Positions 43,228 through 54,114 of a stretch of DNA of 64,000 bases are shown in pieces. Origin of the DNA: Ptiloglossa arizonensis. Taxonomy: Eukaryota; Arthropoda; Insecta; Hymenoptera; Colletidae. Within the stretch, counting starts at the first letter, position 1, and each line of letters begins with the position of its first letter. The notes beneath the pieces were generated by a model. The model was not told where the DNA came from. It did not search any database and saw only the letters and a list, made by a program, of their open reading frames with translations. Location of the stretch: assembly GCF_051014685.1 (NCBI RefSeq), contig NC_135058.1:16928811-16992810 (forward strand), in the 5' to 3' direction. The position numbers and the translations under genes are program-made.

Positions 43228-45667
43228 TTATTGTTTATACTTTACGGTGTTCATAGAATGTGGAGATAATTTCAAACAAAGTGTACCCCTCTGCGGATCT
43301 TTCAAAATTACGTTCTTCGAAGACACATCCCTGAAACGAGACAAAGTAGAATGTCGATTACAATAAGAAATAATATAATATTTAGTTTTCAAAGTTATTA
43401 CAGCACTGATAATCCGCATTACCTATTGTACAGTACGACAACAACTTCGTTCGAAGGTGTTAGGAAGGCAGTAGACTTGACACCGACAGTTTCGTTGACA
43501 GCAATCTTGACGGAACCTCTATCCACGAATCTACTGAAATGTTTGATAGCGTAATACATCGGTTGTTTGTAAAATTCGTCTTTGTCGGGATTTACAATAA
43601 TGGGTGAATCAACGAAATTGTTGACCCAGTTTGGTCCACCTTGTTCGTTTAGAGCTATATTCCAATCGACCCATCCGACGGACCAGTGATTCATGTACTT
43701 AAAGTAAGGTATTTCTTATCAATGAGGCTTTTGTTGATATTATTTTCGGGTGAATATTCATTCGACCGAGATGATCGTAAACAAGAGGGCCAATTTACCT
43801 CTATTATGCTCAACATATATTTCTCTCCTCGGTGCCATGATCCTAAAAGAACTTGAAACCCGAGTGCTCCGGTTCCTACGTAAGTGACAAAAGATATTTA
43901 CGTATCGTAAAGTATTATAATTCATTCTATCAATATGAAAATCTTTTCTCAGCGTTCAACCGTTGAACTATTTACAACAAGGGAGAAACAATTTAATATA
44001 CCAACTAATGAATCATCGCCAACTAATTCCACGAATTCCACGACATTATTACATAAAACTATCTGCCAGTATATTTACCAAGTTGTAATTTATTCCGTAT
44101 TACTCGAAAAGCCTACCTGCGGATCCCTCGCTCATAAGCAAGAACTTGTCCGGAAATTTGTCGTGTGTTTGGTCTAATACCGTTGCGGGAACGATGAAAT
44201 CGAAGTAAAGATGCGTGGCAATCCCTGAAACGTATTTCATCGTTTCTTTGTTCATAGCCATGCGCTCGATGTACCAGGGCAAGTAATTTCTCTGATCGTC
44301 TAGGGCCAAAATGAGCGTCTCGTTGTGTTTCGACGCGTTTAGAGTTGGGCCCAAATTATTAGCGATCCATTTGGCCACAGTGCGGGGGTGCCATCCGATG
44401 GAGTTCAAGGGATCGAAAGGTATGGCGCCATTCAACGGTTCGTTACCCGTTGAAACGGCCCATAAGTCCAGACCATTATTCTTATATTCGTCCAAGAATT
44501 TCAATATATACTCTGCGTAGACTTGATAGTATTTTTCCTTCAAGTAACCTAAAGGGAAAATTACAACCTACCATCGTACCGTAACAAACGATCCGTGTCG
44601 CAACGAAAAGAATACGTTTCGCACCGTTTATCTCAAATTTTTTCTTTCAACAATAAACAATTGTATTTACCTTTTCCATTGATTTTGTCGTTAGTTTTCA
44701 TCCATGGCGGTGGCGACCACACTGCACCGAAGAATTTCATTTCAGGATTTAATTTAAGGGCCTCCTTTGCTAACGGTATCTTCAAATCGTAATCCTCTTG
44801 TGTGAGTGCAAAGTGCTCGAGCGTCGCGTCGTCGTCGAAGGTATCGTACGTGTAAGCTCTGGTTGAGAAATCGCAGCCACCGATTGGTATGCGACACAGC
44901 GTATATTTGCTCCCTGTCTTCGGATCGTAATACGCTCTACAAGCAGAAACACTCGATTACATAGCTATCGTAGATTCAGACTCGTGTTTGTGCAGTAATT
45001 AGCGCGTATTCCTTACGGGATCGATGCGCGATCGATGCTAACATTTACTTCTAATCGTCTTCGACTTAGACACGAAAAATCGTAGTTTCTTTCTCAAGTT
45101 ACGATGATCGAATCTAACGATCCGAGGTTTCAATTATCGTAGGTATTGTATTTTAGCGATACGTAATAGCGATTACCGAATCAGCTGATCTTGAGCAGCC
45201 GGGCTGAGCAACTTTATGTTTAAACCAGCGGAGTCGGTTAAGGCGCCTCCGAAACCGAGTATCTTTTGATACTTCTTCGTACTGTCTACGGTCAGGGTGG
45301 GTTCAAAGGGCAAGTTGCGACAAGTACCGAATTGTACCGTTGTCAGTTTCAGTCTGCGTCCCTGCTTGTTCGAAACGTACCAGTAAGCACTTCCATCCTC
45401 TGGCACTTCCGGTTGATCTTTGGACAGTCCATCGCAGTACGTTGCGTTGCAAACGCATACGATTCGGTCGACACCGAAATTACGAGACGCGCAATCGTTC
45501 GCGTTAACTACGAGGAAGAAAAAAAATTTCCGTACCGCTTACGAATCGCGCAATCGATTCGACAAATTTCCGTTAGTTTTTACGTACGCGAACGTCACTT
45601 TCGTCGGAGATCGTTCGATCTTACCTTTGGCGAGGAAGAAGACAATAATCGATAATGCTTTCCACAT
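43228..45667 (-). CDS. Glucosylceramidase (GBA1-like, GH30), array copy 5, divergent active site
   Basis: Exons in coding order: 45625-45667, 45177-45507, 44671-44936, 44117-44548, 43799-43875, 43423-43697, 43228-43330; 508 residues, no interruption. Signal peptide MWKALSIIVFFL. Both catalytic glutamates remain (STGNEP and MSEGSAG). Several pocket positions have changed: the Asp equivalent to human Asp127 (YTYAD in human, YTYDD in other copies) is Thr in YTYDTFDD, and the HWY motif reads HLY. The nucleophile loop is SEGSAG where most copies have TEAC or TEAS. Exon 3 has two cysteines in LCRIPIGGCDF; the second is shared with human SCDF and the first is new. The frame and splice sites are clean, so this looks like an enzyme with altered substrate preference or a non-glucosidase paralogue, not a decaying gene. 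Confidence 0.92.
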
Positions 45668-45726
45668 TTTTGGAACGTTCTTCGGTAACATTGCACGATT
45701 TTACCGAAACAAAGTCGAGGATGATA

Positions 45727-45774
45727 CCTTTTATAGTTAGTTTCGTGTGTACTCTGAAGCATGGTAGGGGAAAC
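45727..45774 (-). promoter_or_regulatory. Promoter of copy 5: TATA box plus CCCCTACCATGCTTC box
   Basis: CTATAAAAGG (45727-45736) lies about 60 bases upstream of the start. GTTTCCCCTACCATGCTTC (45756-45774) sits at the standard distance further upstream. Confidence 0.6.
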
Positions 45775-48381
45775 AGATGGCCCAGTTATAAATTTGGGAA
45801 ATTTATCACGTTAACTAGAGTTCATCGTAGAACAAACAGAGTAGAACTGGGGCTAGGTCGATGTTAGTTCCGAAAGTCGTGTCACTGTTATCGACACGAT
45901 GCCGTTACTTTCATCGATGTGCTACTTCGAGGAAATGCGTCGATTACGTTTAAACGACCGTGACAGGGTTTCTTTCATTTTTTGTACGTAACTTCTCCAA
46001 CTGTACGCCTTGTACTAGCGTCGATATGTAAGATATTCGTAACAAGCAGCGTAGTCTTCGTTGCGTAAAATTTACCGTTGCGACACAGTCGCACCGTTAC
46101 ATCGTTGGTAACTAAACTTTGCAACGCAACACGGACGTTTAGCGTATAGTTCACGAATTAACCAAAAAGCAGGCCAATACGGTATCTCCGAAGTAAACAT
46201 TTCGTGTGTTAACTTTTTTTTATACATATCCTAAAAATAAGCTATTAATTAACTTTTCATTGTATCTTTTGGTTGCAGAACGTGCCGAAGGTAACGGCAA
46301 TTGACAACTAACAGGTTGCTAATTTTCGAGATCGTACGCGAACGAATTACGAATACGGTAAAATCTGTACATTATAGTTCCATACGATTAATACGGCGCA
46401 CTGTGTTTAGGTATTTAGATTAGTGTAAACAACGAATCACGTGTACTTGTTTGTCGAATAGATATACGGATGTTGAAGATATCTTGTAAATTGGCTATCT
46501 AACGAAACGTATTAGGAACGTATTCCCGCCGATCGCGAGGACTTTCTTCTCATTTCGGATCGTAGTAAACGATTTCTAATCGCGGTCGATAAAAATTCAC
46601 AGCCTTCGATGCGATCAGCATCGAGAAATTGGTATTGGTTCTGCGTCGAAATACGTTAGTTGAAATTAGTAGCAACTTGTCTACGAACGCTCTCCGTGGA
46701 CTGCATCTTTCGAACCGAAAGAGTCCAAGCAATTTTGATTTGCGAAACGAAAACGATCGGTGCGACATCATTGAAATAGTCATCCGATGTTAATTAGGAA
46801 GTCGATAAGACAAGACTCGACGTGCGTGTTACGACGATGAATCATAGACCTTGCATCCCCAAGATGATTGCATAGATAATGCGAGCGATTAGTTCGCTGT
46901 AGCGGAATGTTTTGTTCTCGAATGATTTACATTACCACACTGAAATTTACTCGTTATCAACGGTTACAATCAGAGCCTACCTAATCCACACTGTCGACAC
47001 TTTAAACGACGCGATACAGTTGGAGCGATAAAACGTGTACGCGTTACCTTATACCTATACGCGTTCTTTCTGACTTTCGTCGTTTTTAAGTCTCCGGAGG
47101 GAAAGGTTCCTCGAAATAATTTTACTTCCCGTTTAATTAGCATGTTAGGAAAACGTTGAATATCGCGTCGCGTTTAACGTAAGAAGTTTAATACAAGAAA
47201 ATAGAAGCGGGGTTTCAATCCTTAAGGCAAGTATCTCACTGTTCTCGGTCTTGACGCACGAAGAAACGAGGGGATTACTCGAGAGAGTAATGTAGAGGAT
47301 TAACAGTAGTCTAACGTACTCTACGGTTATGAATGTTTGGCAGAATTTAGAAAACGAATATTACAGGGTTTCAATGTTTGGGAGAAACGAATTCAACGGT
47401 TCACCCTGATTACTTTTTTCACACCCGAAAATCTAAATGAAAAATGTCAGAGAAACGACATTATTATACGCGAGAACGTTGTTTGATAAATTCTCAGCGG
47501 TGGTAGCGTTTTAATGTAACAATGGAGAAATTCAATATCGTAAGAATTCTTTTCTATTAATTCAACAATTCAGCTATATCGTTGGTCCGTTTGCGGTAAC
47601 AAAAACTCGAGCCAATAGCATCTCTAATTGTAAGAAGTATCGTAGTATCTCGAAATAATTAAAAATAATTGAATATTCTTTTGCGAGTTATTCAAGGTTA
47701 TTTTCTTCAAGAATGTTCTGTTGAAACACAAGATACGATATCGATTGAAACAAAGAGTAACATATTCCACCTCGATAACTTTAGAGATACAAGTAATTAA
47801 AGCTGAATACTTTTTAAGATATCCTAGGAATATCAAATTGTGTTATTGAAGTGACCGTGGCATAAATTTCGCTTTGGTTCGATAAAGTTTACCGAATAAT
47901 CACTGGGTATTTAACAATCGATCGATCGATATTAACAATAATATTTGAGTCAAGATTTTTATAAATTCCACCGTTCGTTTCTAGAACAATTCAACAAATT
48001 TGATCGTAACTTTGATCGTTTTGCTACTTCTGCTGCCGTAAAATCTCCTGATTTCGAAAAGAACGAGTTTTTGTAAAAACAGAATTTTCGACAATAATGA
48101 GGTATTACGCGAAAAGTAAACACGTTAAAAAGTTCTAATTAGCCTTCAAAAGTAGAGGGGAGCTTTCGAATATATATGTATATAATTGTAGTGTGTAGTT
48201 TCTCTGCACTATTTTTGTATTTTTGCAAAAAGATCTTCACTTGGAACGAAAACTCTACTCACGATCGGGTTCTGTAGACATTTCCGAAGATTAACAGAAA
48301 TTTCATTAACATAATATTCTAAATTCGCAGCCAATTAGCTCGAATATTAATGTTATAAAATGCATATTATTTATCCATTTT
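45775..48381. other. Long gene-free stretch in the middle of the array
   Basis: About 2.6 kb in which I recognise no exon, RNA gene or mobile-element protein. It ends at a hairpin and the large inverted repeat. Confidence 0.5.
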
Positions 48382-48499
48382 AAATGATTGATTTGTCTAT
48401 AGAAATTAATTTTGATCGCAAATCGAGAAACATATCAATGCCCATATTTTGCTTTCATTTTCGATCAAAATCAATTTCTATAAGTCACTTAATCATTCG
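48382..48499. repeat. Small inverted repeat / hairpin
   Basis: Two arms of about 37 bases (48382-48418 and 48461-48499) are reverse complements with a few mismatches. They share CTATAGAAATTAATTTTGAT / ATCAAAATCAATTTCTATA and are separated by about 42 bases. The hairpin lies 25 bases left of the large inverted repeat. Confidence 0.8.
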
Positions 48500-48523
48500 T
48501 AATGCATAAATAAGGTGCACATT

Positions 48524-50299
48524 GTTCGATTAATATTGGGAACATGCGTAAATGTTAATAACAATCGCGGAAATGAACAAACATTCACTGAAACCGTTCA
48601 CCTTCGCAGATTTCCCAATATCTAAATGTTTATTTATCATAATTATTAATAATCGTCGTAGAACCATAGTTTAAACAAATATTAACAATGTCTTAGTATA
48701 AATAATGGCTTGAGGGCCATCAATTTCTTGAAATATTCGTTAGATCGAACAGACAATCGAAGTAATCGTGCGATAAAATAAATGAATAATTCTCTACGTA
48801 TCGAAATTACATGGATTGCCATCTATTGGAGAAAGGGTTAAACTACACTTAAGGTGTGAAAACACCTGGCGGAGAAACGCTCAAGTTTGTCGAAGAATTG
48901 TTCTAATTTCCACCAATAGATGACGCCACAAGTATAATTTATCGACATTACAGATAATGTATCTCCTTTCGAATGATATTTCCTACCGTGCGATAAAATG
49001 AATAAATATTTCTCTACATATCGAAATTATTGTTTGTATGCATGCAAATATGTTCTGAACGCGCAATTCCAAACATTTGTAACGTAGTAATTACATGGGT
49101 TGCCATCTATCGAAGAATGTGTTAAACTTCACTTAAGGTGTGAAAACACCTGGCGGAGAAACGCTCAAGTTTGTCGAGGAATTGTTCTAATTTCTACCAA
49201 TAGATGACTCCAGGAGCATAATTTATCGACATTACAGATAAATAATTACATTTGTATGATATTCCCTACCGTGCAATAGAATAAATAAATATTTCTGTAC
49301 AAACTTTTGTATCTATCATCTTTCGAATAAATGTAAAATTAAACGAAATCAGCATAATGTAATTTCTCTGCATTCTAGCCTTCCTTTAAACATTTAACAA
49401 TAGCGAAAGTTAACAAATATGTTCTCCAAGAGACGGCAACTCATATAATTACCACGTTACAAATGTTTGGAATTGCGCGTTCAGAATATATTTGCATGCA
49501 TACAAACAATGATTTCGATATGTAGAGAAATACTCATTTAGTTTATCTCACAGTAGGGAATATCATTCGAAAGGAGATACATTATCTGTAATGTCGATAA
49601 ATTATACTTGTGGCGTCATCTATTGGTGGAAATTAGAACAATTCCTCGACAAACTTGAGCGTTTCTCCGCCAGGTGTTTTCACACCTTAAGTGAAGTTTA
49701 ACACATTCTTCGATAGATGGCAACCCATGTAATTACTACGTTACAAATGTTTGGAATTGCGCGTTCAGAACATATTTGCATGCATACAAACAATAATTTC
49801 GATATGTAGAGAAATATTTATTCATTTTATCGCACGGTAGGAAATATCATTCGAAAGGAGATACATTATCTGTAATGTCGATAAATTATACTTGTGGCGT
49901 CATCTATTGGTGGAAATTAGAACAATTCTTCGACAAACTTGAGCGTTCCTCCGCCAGGTGTTTTCACACCTTAAGTGTAGTTTAACCCTTTCTCCAATAG
50001 ATGGCAATCCATGTAATTTCGATACGTAGAGAATTATTCATTTATTTTATCGCACGATTACTTCGATTGTCTGTTCGATCTAACGAATATTTCAAGAAAT
50101 TGATGGCCCTCAAGCCATTATTTATACTAAGACATTGTTAATATTTGTTTAAACTATGGTCCTACGTCGATTATTAATAATTATGATAAATAAACATCTA
50201 GATATTGGGAAATCTGCGAAGGCGGACGGTTTTAGTGAATGTTTGTTCATTTCCGCGATTGTTATTAACTTTTACGCATTTTCCTAATATTAATCGAAC
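48524..50299. repeat. 1.78 kb near-perfect inverted repeat (palindromic element)
   Basis: The left end GTTCGATTAATATT (48524) is the reverse complement of the right end (to 50299). In the outer 270 bases I count about nine mismatches between the arms. Each arm (about 48524-49305 and 49515-50299) contains two direct subunits of roughly 285 bases, beginning near 48811 and 49095 on the left. The right arm also keeps part of a third subunit near the apex. Each subunit holds GCCATCTATTGG or a close variant, a 16-base hairpin AGGTGTGAAAACACCT, and CCAATAGATGACG. No open frame of note occurs and I see no clear target-site duplication. It is probably a non-autonomous foldback-type element or a recent palindromic duplication. 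Confidence 0.85.
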
Positions 50300-50768
50300 G
50301 ATATTCCAGGCTGCAAGTCTCGTGAATCCACACTGGTCGATGCAAGGGATCTTTATACCTTCATTGCCTCGACAGCGACGAGTTGACGTATTCTAATCGC
50401 AATTCACACGGGCGAGCTTTAGTTTTGCCACGCGATGCAGAGCTACCATTACCAGCACGATAACACAAAGTTATCGGTCGACGTAAAGGGCCGGGGTCTA
50501 AGTACCTTGTCACCTTGGGGCTTGGAAAGGAAAATTGGGGAATACTCAAACCGATCACCACATTCTGCCGATCCCCACGACACCATTTAAGCCACGGCGA
50601 AGGTCTTCGTGGCACCATCGGCACTATCTCCAATCAAGTTATTTTGCAGTCGAAAGCTACTCTCCAACAGCAGCTGGCTTCTAAAATGGTCGCCCTACGG
50701 CAAACGATGTTCAATAGTTCTGGACAGAAAGATATTTGCCGTGAAATATTTATAAACGTGTGCATTAC
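50300..50768. other. Unrecognised GC-richer segment between the inverted repeat and an exon relic
   Basis: Base composition is more coding-like than the surrounding DNA, especially 50460-50700, but no frame stays open for long and I recognise no protein. It may be a mobile-element remnant or a piece of a retrotransposed gene. Confidence 0.4.
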
Positions 50769-50885
50769 CTGTCGTACAGTATAACTTTGTTCCAAGGTGT
50801 TGCAAAGGTTACAGACTAAATGGTAGCACCATCGGCGATAGAAATTCCGAAGGAACTTCTATTTACGAATTTACCGAAACGTTAG
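50769..50885 (-). pseudogene. Glucosylceramidase exon 6 relic (3' part)
   Basis: It aligns with the 3' half of exon 6 in the intact copies, including the final [LY]-Tyr splice region and the donor at 50768. An in-frame TAG interrupts it, the usual SRFVDR segment reads GKFVNR, and homology fades above about 50888. No other exon of this copy was found. It lies just beyond the large inverted repeat, which suggests that a rearrangement here destroyed a gene copy. Confidence 0.8.
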
Positions 50886-51352
50886 AGGAAGGAAGAATTT
50901 TCCTTTGTACAATATGAAACATATCCCGATAGAATATTAGTCGTTTTATAAAAACGAGCTAATCGCCAAATATTTATTCGAGAGACGATAATACCGCGAG
51001 AACGAGTCTTGAACATTAAATTTCGAAAAAAATTTCATGGAAAATCTGTGCATTCGGCTCGCGAAAGAGAAACTCAATGTTTTATTCTCGAATCGATTCT
51101 TCTAATTATCGTCGTTGTTTACTCGAAATCGTTGGGTGTTATTGATATCTTATTACTAGACGCTAACGAATTTAACTAAAAGAGACATTCTTGACGTTCA
51201 CGGTGAAGTTGGTTTTAATAGCGGTTAAGTAGGTAAGTTTCGAATTGCGCGTTAAAGTATGCTATGAAATGCTCGTTTATTATTAGGGGTAATGTTACAA
51301 TTTAATACAATGATGCAGTAGTATATCGGTGCAGTGTGTAAACCAAGAACGA
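50886..51352. other. Spacer between the exon 6 relic and copy 6
   Basis: AT-rich and featureless to the eye; it includes the 3' flank of copy 6. Confidence 0.5.
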
Positions 51353-54001
51353 CTAATACAGCTTATATTTAAATGTGTTCATAGAAAGTGGAGACAATTC
51401 CAAGCAAACACGACCTTTCTGCAAATCCTCTAGGACCACTAGTTTTGAGTGCTGGTTACTGAAACACGAAATATAAATTTGATCGCAACGAAGTGGAAAT
51501 GATTAAGTTTCAAGAAAGATTAACCGCTGTTTTGTACGAAATACTAGGAGTCGCGTATATTACCTGTTGTACAGTACAACAACAACCTCGTTGGAAGGTG
51601 TCAGGAAGGCTGTACTCTTGACGGTATCGGTATCCGTGACGGAAAGCCTGACGGATCCTCTATCTATGAATCTACTGAAATGTTTCAGAGCGTAATACAT
51701 CGGTTGTTTGTAAAATTCATCCGATGTAGCGTTCACAATAATGGGCGAATCAACGTTGTTACTAATCCAATTTGGTCCACCTTTGTCGTCCAGAGCTATA
51801 TTCCAATCTATCCATCCGACATACCAGTTGTTCAGATACTTAAAGCAAAATATTCTTTGTTAGTAAGTAATAGTTCAATGCTATTGCCAATATGTTCGTT
51901 GAGAGAGATATTTTTCTAAAATATGCTTGTAAGATTAAGAATTTCATTTACCTCGATTATACTTAACATGTACTTCTCTCCTCTCTCCCACGATCCTAAT
52001 ATGACTTTCTCTTCGGGAGTTGAATCGAATCCTGTACGAGAAAACATAGGTGAGAAAATACGAGCAAAGTTAGGTACAATTCGTTAAAAGATAAATGATT
52101 CTCTATCGAGTCGAACGTTCGATAAATATTGCACTTAGTACGATGAACAAGAACGTTAAACGAAAGACGATTGTTTAAAAGTAATATAGTATTACTTTTC
52201 CCAATTATAAGAACACGTTAGCGAATGTTTTAAATTAGCGAAATTTGAAATTTGTAGTTATGTAATTTGTGCAATGACCTCACTCGAAGAACTTACCTTC
52301 GCATGCCTCGGTCATCATGAGGAATTTGTCTGGGAAGTCGTTGTGCGTTTGGTCCAATACGAATGCAGGAATGAGGTCATCTGCGTACCAATGCGTCGCT
52401 GTTCCCGAAATGTACTTTTCCGCTTTTTTATTGTTAAATACTCGTTTTATGTACCAGGGCAAATTAAATCTTTGATCGTCCAGAGCCATAATTAGTGTAT
52501 TATTGAATATCGAGTCGGCTAGAGTAGGTCCCAAGTTATTAGCGACCCATTCGGCCATAGTTTCCGGAGTCCACCCCATGTTGGTGAGAGGATCGTTCAG
52601 TATGTAGGTATCGAATGGCTCATTACCCGTTGTAACAGCCCATATGTTCAAACCGTTCCTTTTATACTCGTGCAGGAATCTTAAGATATAATCGGCCCAC
52701 AGTTGATAGTATTCTTTCTTGAGGAAACCTAAACAAACGTTGCAACCCGGATTGTACATTTATGAAAACTAATTGCTAATTGTACCATCGGAGTGTACAA
52801 AATCGAAGACAATTGTCGGAGAAGATAGGCGTTAAAATCTACAGAATACGTCTTCCTTTGCATTACTTGCATTTTCTTGCGCGTTCGACGATATACTAAT
52901 ATACGTACCACCGGCTCCATTGATTTGATTGTTGGTTTTCATCCATGCTGGGGCAGACCACGCTTCGCTGAAGAATATCATTTCAGGATTTAAATTTTTG
53001 GCCTGCGTTGCGTATGGTATTTTATATTCGTAATCTTCGATCGCGAGTGAAAAATATTTCAGCAAGGTATCGTCATAATAGTCGTCGTACGTGTACGGTC
53101 TCGTTGAGAAATCGGTACCAGCGATTGGTATGCGACCTATCGAGTATTTGCTTCCTGTCTTTGGATCGTAGTAGGATCTACAAATAGTATTAAAATTTAA
53201 CAATCATCTATCATATATTTGATGCAATGTTTGTGAACGAATCAATGTACATTGCGTTAACCAAAATGCGGGACTCTTTTATAATCAATTTCTCGTATCT
53301 CGATAGAAATAAAAAAAAATCTTTTCAATTGTGTAAGTTGATTCTTCTTCGCCAAGACATAACTAATTAATGTTCTTACGGGTGCGAGAATACGGTAAAG
53401 AATCTCGAAAGATATAAAATTTTACAAAATTTACTTGGCAGGTTTATATCGAAAGGAGAATACTTTCGTTTCGTAACGTATTAAATCTGAGCGTTAGTTT
53501 GTAGTAATTACCGAAGTAGGCGTTGTTGAGTGGCCTTGCTGAGCGACTTTATATTTATACCAGCAGAATCGGTGAAGGCGCCTCCGAATCCTAAAACCTT
53601 TTGATACCTCTTCGTACTATCTACGGTTATGAATGTTTCGCATAGCAAGTTTTGACAAGCGCCAAATTCCACCGTTGACAGTTCCAGTCTGCGTCCTTCC
53701 CTGTCCGAAACGTACCAGTAAGAACTTCCATCTTGTGGGACTTCCGGTCGATCTTCCGGTAATCCATCGCAGTACGTTGAATTGCAAACGCATACGATTC
53801 GGTTGGTACCGAAACTACGAGGCACGCATTCGTTCGCGTTACCTACGGGTAACAAAAAATGTTGTAACGTGTGTTGAGATATTAACTGAGAAATTAATAA
53901 CGTTATATATATGTACAAACAATTGTAGTTCTTGCTACAAAGTATATAAGAATTTTACCTATGGCGAAGAAAAATGCAATAAGTAGAAACGACTTCCACA
54001 T
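51353..54001 (-). CDS. Glucosylceramidase (GBA1-like, GH30), array copy 6
   Basis: Exons in coding order: 53959-54001, 53512-53842, 52909-53177, 52297-52728, 51952-52031, 51564-51838, 51353-51458; 511 residues. Signal peptide MWKSFLLIAFFF. Acid/base Glu in TTGNEP, nucleophile in MTEACEG, HWY pocket motif, and WIDWNIAL. Exon 3 is one codon longer than in copies 1-5 and ends NGAGG. Two residues differ from every other copy: LAIEDY for the usual LAPEDY or similar, and YLNNW for Y[M/I]NHW at the start of exon 6. The C-terminus is extended by KLY. Copy 7 is its closest relative, sharing the extra codon, the LDQTH and MALDDQRFNLPWY segments and the long exon 2 identity. Confidence 0.93.
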
Positions 54002-54067
54002 CCTTTAAATGTTCTTCGATAACATGTACTCGGAACGAATAAAGTAGCGTTAATTTTTTAGTAATCG

Positions 54068-54114
54068 CTTATATAGTACGATTTGTATTTACTTTGGAGC
54101 ATGGTAGGAGAAAC
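54068..54114 (-). promoter_or_regulatory. Promoter of copy 6: TATA box plus CTCCTACCATGCTCC box
   Basis: CTATATAAG (54068-54076) lies about 70 bases upstream of the start. GTTTCTCCTACCATGCTCC (54096-54114) follows at the common spacing. Confidence 0.6.

Noticed and set aside
45266..45740. Plus-strand frames of about 100-130 codons opposite glucosylceramidase copy 5
   Set aside because: Antisense to exons 1 and 2; the same shadows recur opposite the other copies.
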